A stretch of DNA of 64,000 nucleotides from Inquilinus limosus. Its GTDB lineage: Bacteria; Pseudomonadota; Alphaproteobacteria; DSM-16000; Inquilinaceae. This document shows positions 51,528 through 59,706 of the stretch, piece by piece. The DNA is taken from positions 1-64,000 of the forward strand of contig NZ_NHON01000005.1 of NCBI RefSeq assembly GCF_002195995.1. Reading direction: 5' to 3'. The stretch's first letter is position 1. Every line of letters starts with the position of its first letter. Under the pieces are notes generated by a model. That model saw only the letters and a list, made by a program, of their open reading frames with translations. It did no database searches and was not told where the DNA came from. The position numbers were made by a program, and so were the translations under genes.

Positions 51528-52361
51528 CTAGGCCGCGGGCTTGGTCAGGTCGACCCCGTACCATTTCTCCGACAGCTTGCCGAGCGTGCCGTCATCCTGC
51601 ATCGCCTTGACGATCTCGGCGATCTTGGCGTGCAGCTCCGGATCGCCCTTCTCGATCGCCACCGCCAGCGGCTCATAGTACAGCGGCTCGCCCACCACCT
51701 TGATCGGGTAGCCGTTCTTGATCGCGCCCTGGATCGTCGGCAGCGCCGTCATCGCCGCGTCGAGCCGGGTGCCGTCGCCCAGCCGCAAGTCGTCCAGCGC
51801 CGGCACATCGGTGTCATAGGACTGGATCTTGGCGTCCTTGACCACGAACTGGAATTTCGGGGCGCCGGTGGCGTCGATCACCAGGTCGCCGCGCAGGTAG
51901 TTCTCATAGGTCGTGGCGGCGCCCACGCCGATCTTCTTGCCCGAGGCGTCGGCCGGCGTCTTGATCGTGGTGTTGGCCGAGTTCACCGCCAGCGCGGCCG
52001 GCGTGTAGTAGTAGATCGCCGGGAAGTCGAGCACCTCGGCCCGCGCCTTGGTCGGCGTCATCGACCCGACCGAGACGTCCCAGCGCCCAGCCCATTTGCC
52101 GGACACGATGGTCTCCCACCCCGGGGTGACGAATTCGATCGAGACGCCGAGGCGCTTGGCGATCTCGGTGCCGACATCGATGTCGAAGCCTTCGAACTTG
52201 TTGCTGGCGTTGAGCGAGGATTGCGGCGGGTACTCCGGATCCGTCGACATCACCATCTTCTTGTTCTGCATGATCCGGTCCAGTACGGCGCCGGCGAAGG
52301 CCGGGCTGGAGGACAGGACGCCCATGGCGGCGACGGCCAGGACGATGCTGCGCAGACGCAT
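51528..52361 (-). CDS. Amino acid ABC transporter substrate-binding protein
   Basis: A 277-aa SBP_bac_3 protein. Signal peptide 1-23 (cleavage after AFA). Ligand-pocket blocks: STDPEYPPQSSLNASNKFEGFDIDVG, the Arg/Asp-type block AEVLDFPAIYYYTPAALAV and MTALPTIQGAI. It probably pairs with the downstream permease (15-bp gap), giving a second uptake unit in the cluster beside the 52451-54698 genes. Confidence 0.88.
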   Translation of the reverse strand: MRLRSIVLAVAAMGVLSSSPAFAGAVLDRIMQNKKMVMSTDPEYPPQSSLNASNKFEGFDIDVGTEIAKRLGVSIEFVTPGWETIVSGKWAGRWDVSVGSMTPTKARAEVLDFPAIYYYTPAALAVNSANTTIKTPADASGKKIGVGAATTYENYLRGDLVIDATGAPKFQFVVKDAKIQSYDTDVPALDDLRLGDGTRLDAAMTALPTIQGAIKNGYPIKVVGEPLYYEPLAVAIEKGDPELHAKIAEIVKAMQDDGTLGKLSEKWYGVDLTKPAA

Positions 52362-52450
52362 GTTCGGTCTCCCTGTGGCGCGGGGGCGGCGCCTCTTCCG
52401 GACGTCCGCCCATGGGCAGCCTAATCCCGGGCCGCCGCGCCGTACAGGGA

Positions 52451-53197
52451 TCAGCGAGCGTCGAGCGGCACGGTCGCCGGGGCGGGCGCAAGGCGCCCGG
52501 GCGCCGCGGCGGACACCGCCCGCCGGTGGGTGCCGAGCCGCGCCTCGAGCCAGGCGAAGCCGCGGACGATCAGCCAGGTCAGCACCAGATACATCACCGC
52601 CGCGGTGATCAGCGGCTCATAGGTGCGGAAGGTCTGCGCCCGGATGATGTTGGCCTCGCCCATCAGGTCGCGCACGGTGATGGTGAAGACGATGGCGCTG
52701 GCCTTGAGCAGCAGCACCGTCTCGTTGGCGAAGACCGGCAGGCTCTGGCGCAGGGCGATCGGCAGCACGATCCGGCGCATCATCAGGCCGCGACGCATGC
52801 CGACCGAGCGCGCGGCCTCGACCTCCCCTCGCGGCACCGCCTGGATGGCGCCGCGCAGCACCTCGCCGGAATAGGCGGCGGTGCTGATGCTGAGCGAGAT
52901 CACCGCGCACCACATCGGCTCGCGCAGGATCGGCCACAGCACGCTGTGCCGCACCGCCGGGAACTGCGCCAGGCCGTAGTAGATCATGAACATCTGCACG
53001 ATCAGCGGTGTGCCGCGGATGCACAGGATGAACAGGAAGGCCGGCGCCTTCAGCCACCAGCGCCGCGACACCCGGGCCAGCGCCACCGGCACCGCCATCG
53101 CGTTGCCGCAGACCATCGACGCCGCCACCAGGATGATGGTGACGACGACGCCGTTCAGCAGGTTGCCGACGATGCGCTGGACGAAGTCGAGATCCAT
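52451..53197 (-). CDS. Amino acid ABC transporter permease
   Basis: A 248-aa permease with five TM segments. The EAA loop is EAARSVGMRRGLMMRRIVLPIALRQSLP. It begins 3 bp after the stop of the other permease gene (53201-53914), so the pair should form a heterodimeric channel of the HisQ/HisM kind. The Pro/Ala-rich C-terminal tail is unusual but has no motif. Confidence 0.9.
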   Translation of the reverse strand: MDLDFVQRIVGNLLNGVVVTIILVAASMVCGNAMAVPVALARVSRRWWLKAPAFLFILCIRGTPLIVQMFMIYYGLAQFPAVRHSVLWPILREPMWCAVISLSISTAAYSGEVLRGAIQAVPRGEVEAARSVGMRRGLMMRRIVLPIALRQSLPVFANETVLLLKASAIVFTITVRDLMGEANIIRAQTFRTYEPLITAAVMYLVLTWLIVRGFAWLEARLGTHRRAVSAAAPGRLAPAPATVPLDAR

Positions 53198-53200
53198 CGC

Positions 53201-53914
53201 TCAGCGCCCCTGGAAGCCGCGGCCATAGGCGCGCTCGGCCAGCTGGAACAGCCCGACCGAGGCTATGGTCATCAGCAGGAAGATCACGGCCACCACGGCG
53301 TAGAAGGTGAAGGGCATGCGCGTCGTGGCGGCGGCGGTGGCGGCGCTGCCCAGCAGGTCGCGGATGCCGACCACGCTGATCAGCGCGCTGTCCTTCAGCA
53401 CCACGACCCAGAGATTGCCCAGCGCCGGCAGGGCGAAGCGCATCGCCTGGGGCAGCACCACGCGGAAGAACATCACCCGCGGCGGCAAAGCGAGGGATTT
53501 GGCCGCCTCGACCTGCCCGGACGGCACCGCCAGGATGGCGCCGCGGAACACCTCGGTGGCATAGGCGCCGGAGACGAAGCCGAGCGAGGCGACGGCCGCG
53601 GCGAAGGCGTCGATCTCGACCGTCACTCCCGGCACCACCAGTCCGATCAGGGCGCGCAGGGCACCGCTGCCGCCGTAATAGACCAAGAGGATGATCAGGA
53701 TGTCCGGCACGCCGCGGATGATGGTGGTGTAGGCATTGCCGAGCGCGCGGAGCGGCCGGGGCCCGGCCAGCTTGGCCCAGGCCCCGAGCAGACTGAGCAG
53801 AAGCCCGACCAGGTAGGAGGCGATGGCGATCTCGACCGTCACCACCGCCCCGGCCAGGAGCTGCGCGCCCCACCCCTTCTCCCCGAAGCCCAGCAGGGCG
53901 GCGAGGTCGTCCAT
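53201..53914 (-). CDS. Amino acid ABC transporter permease
   Basis: A 237-aa HisQ-type permease with five TM segments (QLLAGAVVTVEIAIASYLVGL first). EAA loop EAAKSLALPPRVMFFRVVLPQAMRFALP. It stands 10 bp after the stop of the binding-protein gene and 3 bp before the second permease. No ATPase gene follows, so the NBD must be supplied from elsewhere. Confidence 0.9.
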   Translation of the reverse strand: MDDLAALLGFGEKGWGAQLLAGAVVTVEIAIASYLVGLLLSLLGAWAKLAGPRPLRALGNAYTTIIRGVPDILIILLVYYGGSGALRALIGLVVPGVTVEIDAFAAAVASLGFVSGAYATEVFRGAILAVPSGQVEAAKSLALPPRVMFFRVVLPQAMRFALPALGNLWVVVLKDSALISVVGIRDLLGSAATAAATTRMPFTFYAVVAVIFLLMTIASVGLFQLAERAYGRGFQGR

Positions 53915-53924
53915 CCCCGCGGCC

Positions 53925-54698
53925 TCAGCCGTAGATGTCGAAGCTGAAATACTTGTCGTTGATCTTCTTGTAGACGCCGTTGGCGCGGATCGCCTTGATC
54001 GCCTCGGAGAACTTCGCCGCCAGCGGGTCGCCCTTGCGCACCGCGATGCCGGACCCGTCGCCCAGCAGCGGGTCGCGGATCGGCTGGCCCTTGACCTCGA
54101 AATCCGCGCCCTCGGGCGATTTCAGGAAGCCGTCGGTCAGCGCCACGGAATCCGCCAGCAGCAGGTCGACGCGCCCGGCGATCAGGTCGAGATTGGCGTT
54201 CTCCTGCGTGTCATAGGTCTTGATCGTGACGATGCCCTTGTACTTCGCTTCGATGTAGTTGGCGTGGATGGTCGAGACCTGGACGCCGACGGTCTTGCCT
54301 TCCAGCCCCTCCGGCGAGATGTCGATCGTCTCGCTCTTCGGGCCGATGAAGATCGCCGGCGAATCGTAGTACTTCTCGCTGAAGTCGACGACCTGCTTAC
54401 GCTCCGCGGTGATGCCCATCGAGGCGATGATGGCGTCGAACTTCTTCTCCTGCAGCGCCGGGATGATGCCGTCCCAGCTCTGCAGCACCCATTCGCACTT
54501 GACCTGCATCTGGGCGCAGAGGGCGTCGGCGATCTCGATCTCGAAGCCGTTCAGCTTGCCCTGGGCGTCGACCCAGGTGAAGGGCGGGTAGGATTCCGGC
54601 GTGGTGCCGATGCGCACCACATCCTGCGCCGGGGCGGGGGCGGCGAGGCCGGCCAGGGCGGCGATCGCCAGGCAGGCGGCAAGGATCGGTCGGTTCAT
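53925..54698 (-). CDS. Amino acid ABC transporter substrate-binding protein
   Basis: A 257-aa SBP_bac_3 protein of the lysine/arginine/ornithine or histidine kind. Signal peptide 1-24 (cleavage after APAQ). Family signature GFEIEIADALCAQMQVKCEWVLQSWDGIIPAL includes the Cys pair seen in LAO/HisJ/ArtI proteins, and the later block is AERKQVVDFSEKYYDSPA. Ligand: probably a basic or modified amino acid. It lies 42 bp after the aspartoacylase-like gene. Confidence 0.9.
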   Translation of the reverse strand: MNRPILAACLAIAALAGLAAPAPAQDVVRIGTTPESYPPFTWVDAQGKLNGFEIEIADALCAQMQVKCEWVLQSWDGIIPALQEKKFDAIIASMGITAERKQVVDFSEKYYDSPAIFIGPKSETIDISPEGLEGKTVGVQVSTIHANYIEAKYKGIVTIKTYDTQENANLDLIAGRVDLLLADSVALTDGFLKSPEGADFEVKGQPIRDPLLGDGSGIAVRKGDPLAAKFSEAIKAIRANGVYKKINDKYFSFDIYG

Positions 54699-54739
54699 GG
54701 TCTGCGCTCCCTGTTTCTTCGTTCGACGGTAACGGCCCC

Positions 54740-55780
54740 TCAGGGTTCGAGGGGCCCGGGCCTGGCGGTCGCGCTGGGCGACCGGCAGACCAGCTTCATC
54801 AGGTCGTCGCCCGGGCGGGTGCGGCGATGGGCGCGGCGGGTCATCACCACGCCGGCCTGCGGCGCCAGGACCGGCACCCCGCCGCCCTCCTCCCCCGGCC
54901 GGACCAGGATCGTCGCCAGCAGGTCGCCGGCCTCGACCCGGTCGCCCGGTTTGCGGGCGAAGGAGATGGCGCCGCCCGCCGGCGCCTTGATCATCTCGAC
55001 CCAGTCGAGCGGCACGGCCGGGCCGGACCAACCGGCCCGCGGCCCGGCATCGCCGGCGACCACGCCGCGGCCGGCCAGGAAGCGGAACAGCCCGTCGGCG
55101 TCGCTGTCGGCCAGGCCGGCATCGACATCGGCCATGCCGCGCAGCTCGACCGTCGACACGGCGCGCCCGGCCAGCTCGCCGATGCGCAGCCAGGGCTCCA
55201 GGCAGGCGCTGTCGAAGGCGCCGCCGCCATCGCCGTCCCACAACAGCACGGTGTCGGCCCGCATCGCCGTGGCGAGGTCGGTCATCGCCGGCCACAGCGC
55301 CGCGGGGATGTAGAGGTACAGCGGCGATTCATCGTCGCAATGCAGGTCGAGCACGATCTCCGACGGCAGCGCCAGGCGCAGCAGCCGGGCCTTCAGCCGC
55401 TGGGCCGCGGTCTGCACGGCGTCGTCGCCCGGCAGCAGCGACGGGTCGGGCCGTTCCAGCTGCGGGAAGCCGCGATTGAAGTTGACCCGGCTGTCGAACT
55501 CGTACCGCCCCTGGCCGCTGCCATGCAGCCATTGCTGCTGCCCGATCGGGTTGGCCCAGGGCACGATGGTGATGTCGCCGCGGATGTCGCCCGCCGCCTC
55601 GGCCCGGCGCAGCCTGGCGCAGAGCGCGTCGAGGGCGATGACGCCGGGCAGTTCCTCGGCGTGGAGCGCGGCCTGGAGATAGGCGGAGGGTCCGCCGCCA
55701 CGGCCGCGGAAGCGCAGCACCGGAATCCGCCATTCGAGACCCGGCATGTCGCCGGGAATCAGTTCCCAGGAACGATCCAT
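54740..55780 (-). CDS. Succinylglutamate desuccinylase/aspartoacylase-family deacylase
   Basis: A 346-aa zinc carboxypeptidase-fold enzyme. Zn ligands: His and Glu in ALHAEELPG (about 41-44) and His in VLDLHCDDES (about 147); FNRGFPQ includes the substrate-binding Arg. The catalytic Glu is probably in STVELRG. The C-terminal beta domain (KAPAGGAISFARKPGDRVEAGD) resembles biotinyl/lipoyl-type strands, typical of AstE-like proteins. Such enzymes remove an acyl group from an N-acyl amino acid (as DoeB does in ectoine breakdown). Within this cluster it probably frees the amino group of the imported compound. Confidence 0.87.
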   Translation of the reverse strand: MDRSWELIPGDMPGLEWRIPVLRFRGRGGGPSAYLQAALHAEELPGVIALDALCARLRRAEAAGDIRGDITIVPWANPIGQQQWLHGSGQGRYEFDSRVNFNRGFPQLERPDPSLLPGDDAVQTAAQRLKARLLRLALPSEIVLDLHCDDESPLYLYIPAALWPAMTDLATAMRADTVLLWDGDGGGAFDSACLEPWLRIGELAGRAVSTVELRGMADVDAGLADSDADGLFRFLAGRGVVAGDAGPRAGWSGPAVPLDWVEMIKAPAGGAISFARKPGDRVEAGDLLATILVRPGEEGGGVPVLAPQAGVVMTRRAHRRTRPGDDLMKLVCRSPSATARPGPLEP

Positions 55781-55814
55781 TCTTGCCCTGCTCCGCCTGC
55801 GGATGGGAGCACGA

Positions 55815-57443
55815 TCATGCCGCGCGCTTCAGGCGGCGTCGCTTGAAATCCGCCAGGATCTCGCGCGCCGCATTGTGGCCCGGCGCCCCGGTGACGCCGC
55901 CGCCCGGGTGGGTGCCCGACCCGCACATGTAGAGGCCCGGCACCGGCGCCCGGTAGTCGCCATGGCCCAGCACCGGCCGGGCCGAGAAGATCTGGTCCAG
56001 CGACAGCGCGCCGTGGAAGATGTCGCCGCCGATCAGCCCGAAGGTGCGCTCGAGATCCCGCGGGCTGTTGATCTGGCGGCCCAGCACCGAGGCCTTGAAG
56101 TTCGGCGCCCAGGCATTGACCGTGTCGATGATCAGGTCGGCCGCCGTCTCGCGATGGTCGTCCCAGCTGGCGCCGTCCGGCAGCTTCGGGTCGAAATGCT
56201 GGCAGAACAGGCTGGCGACGTGCTGGCCCGGCGGTGCCAGCGAGTCGTCGAGCGTCGACGGGATCAGCATCTCGACAATCGGCGTCTTCGACCAGCCGCC
56301 GGCCCTGGCGTCGAGATAGGCCTTGTCCATGTAGTCCAGGCTGGGGCCGAAGATGATGCCGCTGGTGTGGTGGTCGGCCAGCTGCTTGCCCGGCAGGCAG
56401 GTGAAGTCCGGCAGCTCCGACAGCGCCACATTCATGCGGAAGGTGGCGGAGCCGCATTTGAACCGGTCCATGCGCTCGCGGAAATCCTGCGGCAGCGCCG
56501 CCGGGTCGACCAGCTTGCCGTAGAGCAGCTTGGGGTTGAGGTTGGAGACGATGCAGCCGGCGCGGACGATGTCGCCAGCCTCGGTCACCACGCCGACGGC
56601 GCGCCCACCCTCGACGATCACTTCGCGCACCCCGGCGTCGGTGCGGATCACCGCGCCGCGCGACGCCGCCGACTTCGCCATCGCCTGGGTGATCGCGCCC
56701 ATGCCGCCGATGGCATGGCCCCACACGCCCTTCTTGCCGTTCACCTCGCCGAAGACGTGGTGCAGAAGGACGTAGCCGGTGCCGGCATGGCTGGGGCTGG
56801 CATAGTTGCCGACGATGCTGTCGAAGCCGAACAGGGCCTGCACCACCGGCGTCTCGAACCAGCCCTCCAGGATATCGGTCGCCGATTTGGTGAACAGGTC
56901 CAGCAGGTCGCGCCGCATCACCATGTCGAGCTTGCGCAGCCGGTTGCCGAGCGACCCGGCCTTGATCAGCTCCGGCAGCGCGCCGGACCAGCCGCCGGAG
57001 GCGACATTCGGCGGGGTGCGCAGCACGATGTCGCGCAGCACGTCGGCGATGACGTCCAGCCGGTCGCCATAGGAATCGTAGCGCTCGGCGTCGCGAGCCG
57101 AGAAGCGGGCGATCTCCGCCTTGGTGCGGCCCGGGCCGGACAGCAGGTAGCGGTGGTCGTCGACCGGCAGGAAGTTGGACAGCCGCCGCTCCACCACTTT
57201 CAGCCCGTGGCCCGGCAAATCGAGGTCGCGGATCACCTTGGGGTTCAGCAGGCTGACGGTGTAGGAGGCGACGGAGTTGCGGAAGCCGGGATGGAATTCC
57301 TCGGTCACCGCGGCGCCGCCGACGACGTGGCGTCGCTCCAGCACCGTCACCTTCAGCCCGGCGGCCGCCAGATAGGCGGCGCAGACCAGGCCGTTATGGC
57401 CCCCGCCGATGATCGCGACGTCGAAGACCTGTGTGTTCGCCAT
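55815..57443 (-). CDS. FAD-dependent oxidoreductase, phytoene-desaturase-like (PYRD-type)
   Basis: A 542-aa flavoprotein. Dinucleotide-binding GGGHNGLVCAAYLAAAGLKVTVLERR at residues 12-37, a central substrate domain with IGGMGAITQAMAKSA, and the C-terminal FAD block CGSGTHPGGGVTGAPGHNAAREIL. This class (COG1233) includes carotenoid desaturases, but many soil-bacterial members sit in catabolic clusters and oxidise amines or ring compounds. With the Rieske oxygenase upstream, the second role is more likely. 35 bp separate it from the deacylase gene, so one operon is likely. Confidence 0.88.
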   Translation of the reverse strand: MANTQVFDVAIIGGGHNGLVCAAYLAAAGLKVTVLERRHVVGGAAVTEEFHPGFRNSVASYTVSLLNPKVIRDLDLPGHGLKVVERRLSNFLPVDDHRYLLSGPGRTKAEIARFSARDAERYDSYGDRLDVIADVLRDIVLRTPPNVASGGWSGALPELIKAGSLGNRLRKLDMVMRRDLLDLFTKSATDILEGWFETPVVQALFGFDSIVGNYASPSHAGTGYVLLHHVFGEVNGKKGVWGHAIGGMGAITQAMAKSAASRGAVIRTDAGVREVIVEGGRAVGVVTEAGDIVRAGCIVSNLNPKLLYGKLVDPAALPQDFRERMDRFKCGSATFRMNVALSELPDFTCLPGKQLADHHTSGIIFGPSLDYMDKAYLDARAGGWSKTPIVEMLIPSTLDDSLAPPGQHVASLFCQHFDPKLPDGASWDDHRETAADLIIDTVNAWAPNFKASVLGRQINSPRDLERTFGLIGGDIFHGALSLDQIFSARPVLGHGDYRAPVPGLYMCGSGTHPGGGVTGAPGHNAAREILADFKRRRLKRAA

Positions 57444-57512
57444 GAAGATCCGCCCGGCCCTGCCCCTGTCTGTTTGCCCCTGCCGCGGTGTCGCGGCAGG
57501 GGAGCTTGAAGT

Positions 57513-58718
57513 CTATTCCGCCGCGAAGGCGGGCGCCTGCGAGGCCTCGCGCCGCAGGCTCCAGCCCGCCGGCGGCGGCCGGTGCAGCCGGCTCTCGGGG
57601 ATCAGCCGGCGCATCGCCCGGGCGAAGCTGCGCAGGCAGACCTCGGTCGTGCCCAGCGGCCCGACGGTGTAGCTGGAGGAGCCCATGCCGGCCTGCACCC
57701 GGTCGATCAGCGTCTTGTCCTCGATGCTGACGCGGCGGTTGATCCGCCAGTTCAGGTAGCGCGCCGCCTTCATCTCGGGCCGGTGGTCCGGATGGACATA
57801 GGCGATCTCACGGATCATCGTCTCGGTCGGCGAGACCGGGATGAACTGCATGAAGTCGATCTGGTCCGGATAGATGTCGAAGGCGATGTTGGGCCAGAGC
57901 TTGAAATAGGTCCACAGCCGCTGCCGCTCCGGCGGCAGATGCGGCACCTCCGGCAGGAAGTGCTGGTAGGCGCGCTCGGACAGCACGGCTGACGGCCGCT
58001 CCTGCAGCTGGCCCCACATCTTGTCGACCCAGGGCCGGGCCTCGACGCCGTAGCCGCGGCCGAACAGCCGGGTCAGCCCGGGATGGGCGACGGTGATGTG
58101 CAGCCCGTCGGAGTAGTTGTCGGCGACGTTCTTCCAGTTGACCGCGCGCGGCCGCATCGTCACCCGGCCCAGCGGCACCATCTCCTCGATCCGGTAGGCC
58201 TGCATCTCCTCGGCATAGCCGCCCATCATCTCGGCCACGCTCGGCGTGCCGGGGGCGAGGCGGATGAAGATGAAGCCGCAGAACACCTCATGCTCGACCG
58301 GCACCAGCCCATGGGTGCCGAAGTCGAAATCGCCGTAGCTGGAGCGCTGCGGCATGCCGATCAGCCGGCCGTCATGCTCGTAGGTCCAGGCGTGGTAGGG
58401 GCAGACGATGCGGCTGCCGCACTGGCCCTTCGGCCCGTCGAGCAGCCGCGCGGCGCGGTGCCGGCAGACATTGTGGAAGGCGCGCACCTGGCCGTCGCGG
58501 CCGCGCAGCACCACCACGTTCTCGCCCAGGAACTCGAAGGTGTGGAAGTCGCCCGCCTGCGGGATGTCGTTCAGGTGGCAGACCACCTGCCAGGAGGTGC
58601 GGAACACCGCCTCCTGCTCGACCGCGAAGAATTCCGGATCGCGATACAGCCAGGCCGGCAGGCTGACATCGTCATCCGGCAGGCCCGCCTCGGCGCGGCG
58701 GTGCATCGGTTCGATCAT
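57513..58718 (-). CDS. Rieske non-haem iron oxygenase, alpha subunit
   Basis: A 401-aa ring-hydroxylating or demethylating oxygenase. Rieske [2Fe-2S] ligands: CRHRA (C85, H87) and CPYHAW (C106, H109). Catalytic Fe site: NVADNYSDGLHITVAHPGL (Asp, His, His near 200-214). The family includes carnitine, glycine-betaine and stachydrine oxygenases as well as aromatic dioxygenases; the amino acid transporters beside it favour an amino acid-betaine type substrate. A reductase partner is not encoded nearby. GGGAGG stands 9 nt before ATG 58718, and a strong inverted repeat lies 33 bp upstream. Confidence 0.92.
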   Translation of the reverse strand: MIEPMHRRAEAGLPDDDVSLPAWLYRDPEFFAVEQEAVFRTSWQVVCHLNDIPQAGDFHTFEFLGENVVVLRGRDGQVRAFHNVCRHRAARLLDGPKGQCGSRIVCPYHAWTYEHDGRLIGMPQRSSYGDFDFGTHGLVPVEHEVFCGFIFIRLAPGTPSVAEMMGGYAEEMQAYRIEEMVPLGRVTMRPRAVNWKNVADNYSDGLHITVAHPGLTRLFGRGYGVEARPWVDKMWGQLQERPSAVLSERAYQHFLPEVPHLPPERQRLWTYFKLWPNIAFDIYPDQIDFMQFIPVSPTETMIREIAYVHPDHRPEMKAARYLNWRINRRVSIEDKTLIDRVQAGMGSSSYTVGPLGTTEVCLRSFARAMRRLIPESRLHRPPPAGWSLRREASQAPAFAAE

Positions 58719-58750
58719 GTGGCTGGCCTCCCGCGGCCTTCAGGCCGCCT

Positions 58751-58770
58751 TGTTATACGACCGTATAACA
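58751..58770. promoter_or_regulatory. 20-bp inverted repeat, operator of the Rieske operon
   Basis: TGTTATAC-gacc-GTATAACA has perfect 8-bp arms and lies 33 bp before the Rieske gene start. The shape suits a GntR (FadR/VanR-type) repressor. No GntR gene is in the window. It partly resembles the GTTATAACC motif near 50386, which may point to a shared regulator. Confidence 0.65.
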
Positions 58771-58876
58771 GTCTCCGAGAGGCGGTCAATCATCCTCGCG
58801 ATCAATTTTCGTTGCCGCCGCAGCCGGGGCGGGCCATAGCGGCGGCGCGACGCAACATCCGGAGATGGAGCCGGCG

Positions 58877-59593
58877 ATGCGCTTCATCGAGACCTTCGAC
58901 CTCTACCCCTTCCTCGACACGGTGGTCAGCCTGACGGCGGCCTTCGTGCTGGGCACGCTGATCGGCGCCGAACGGCAGTACCGCCAGCGCACCGCGGGCC
59001 TCAGGACCTGCGTCCTGGTCGCGGTCGGCGCCGCCGCCTTCGTCGACCTGGCCGCCCGCATCGCCGGCAGCGCCGAGGCGGTGCGCGTGATCTCCTATGT
59101 CGTCTCCGGCATCGGCTTCCTCGGCGCCGGCGTGATCATGAAGGAGGGGATGAATGTCCGCGGCCTGAACACCGCGGCGACGCTGTGGTGCTCCGCCGCC
59201 GTCGGCGCCTGCGCCGGCGTCGACATGGTGGCCGAGGCGACGCTGCTGACCGTCTTCGTCATCGCCGGCAACACGCTGCTGCGCCCGCTGGTCAACGCCA
59301 TCAACCGCATCCCGTTCAATGAGCAGGCGTCGGAGGCGACCTATGAGGTGCGGGTGACCACCACCCCGGCCGCCATGCCGGCCGTGCGCGAGCGGCTGCT
59401 GGACCAGTTGCAGGCGGCGCGCTACCCGGCCAGCGACGACGAGGTGATCGAGCGCGGCGAAGAATCGGTCGAGATCGTCGCCACCCTGGTCTCGACCGCG
59501 GTCGACCCGAAGGAGTTGGAGGCCCTGGTCGCCCGGCTCGGCAAGCAGCCCGGTGTCAGCCATGCGAGTTGGGAGGCCAGCACGAAGGATTAA
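58877..59593 (+). CDS. MgtC/SapB-family membrane protein
   Basis: A 238-aa protein. N-terminal membrane domain with four to five TM segments and the family marks GTLIGAERQYRQRTAGLRT, GIGFLGAGVIMKEG and NVRGLNTAATLWCSAAVG, then a soluble C-terminal ACT-like domain (about 150-238). MgtC proteins help growth in low Mg and act on the F-ATP synthase and phosphate uptake. ATG 58877 has GGAG 6 nt upstream; the ATG at 58865 has no spaced ribosome site. No Mg-transport P-type ATPase gene follows. Confidence 0.9.
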   Translation: MRFIETFDLYPFLDTVVSLTAAFVLGTLIGAERQYRQRTAGLRTCVLVAVGAAAFVDLAARIAGSAEAVRVISYVVSGIGFLGAGVIMKEGMNVRGLNTAATLWCSAAVGACAGVDMVAEATLLTVFVIAGNTLLRPLVNAINRIPFNEQASEATYEVRVTTTPAAMPAVRERLLDQLQAARYPASDDEVIERGEESVEIVATLVSTAVDPKELEALVARLGKQPGVSHASWEASTKD

Positions 59594-59603
59594 CGCTACC
59601 CAT

Positions 59604-59688
59604 CGTCATTGCGAGCGCAGCGAAGCAATCCAGGGCCGCACGCACCGGCCCTGGATTGCTTCGTCGGCTTCGCCTCCTCGCAATGACG
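59604..59688. repeat. Dispersed palindromic element, family B
   Basis: An 85-bp inverted repeat. The ends are CGTCATTGCGAG and CTCGCAATGACG; inner arms cgaagcaatccagggcc and ggccctggattgcttcg pair around cgcacgcac-like sequence. It lies between the convergent mgtC-like and aldo/keto reductase genes. The TCATTGC outer ends recall family A (27780), but the body is different. Confidence 0.85.
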
Positions 59689-59706
59689 TGGTGTAGGGTT
59701 CCCCCT

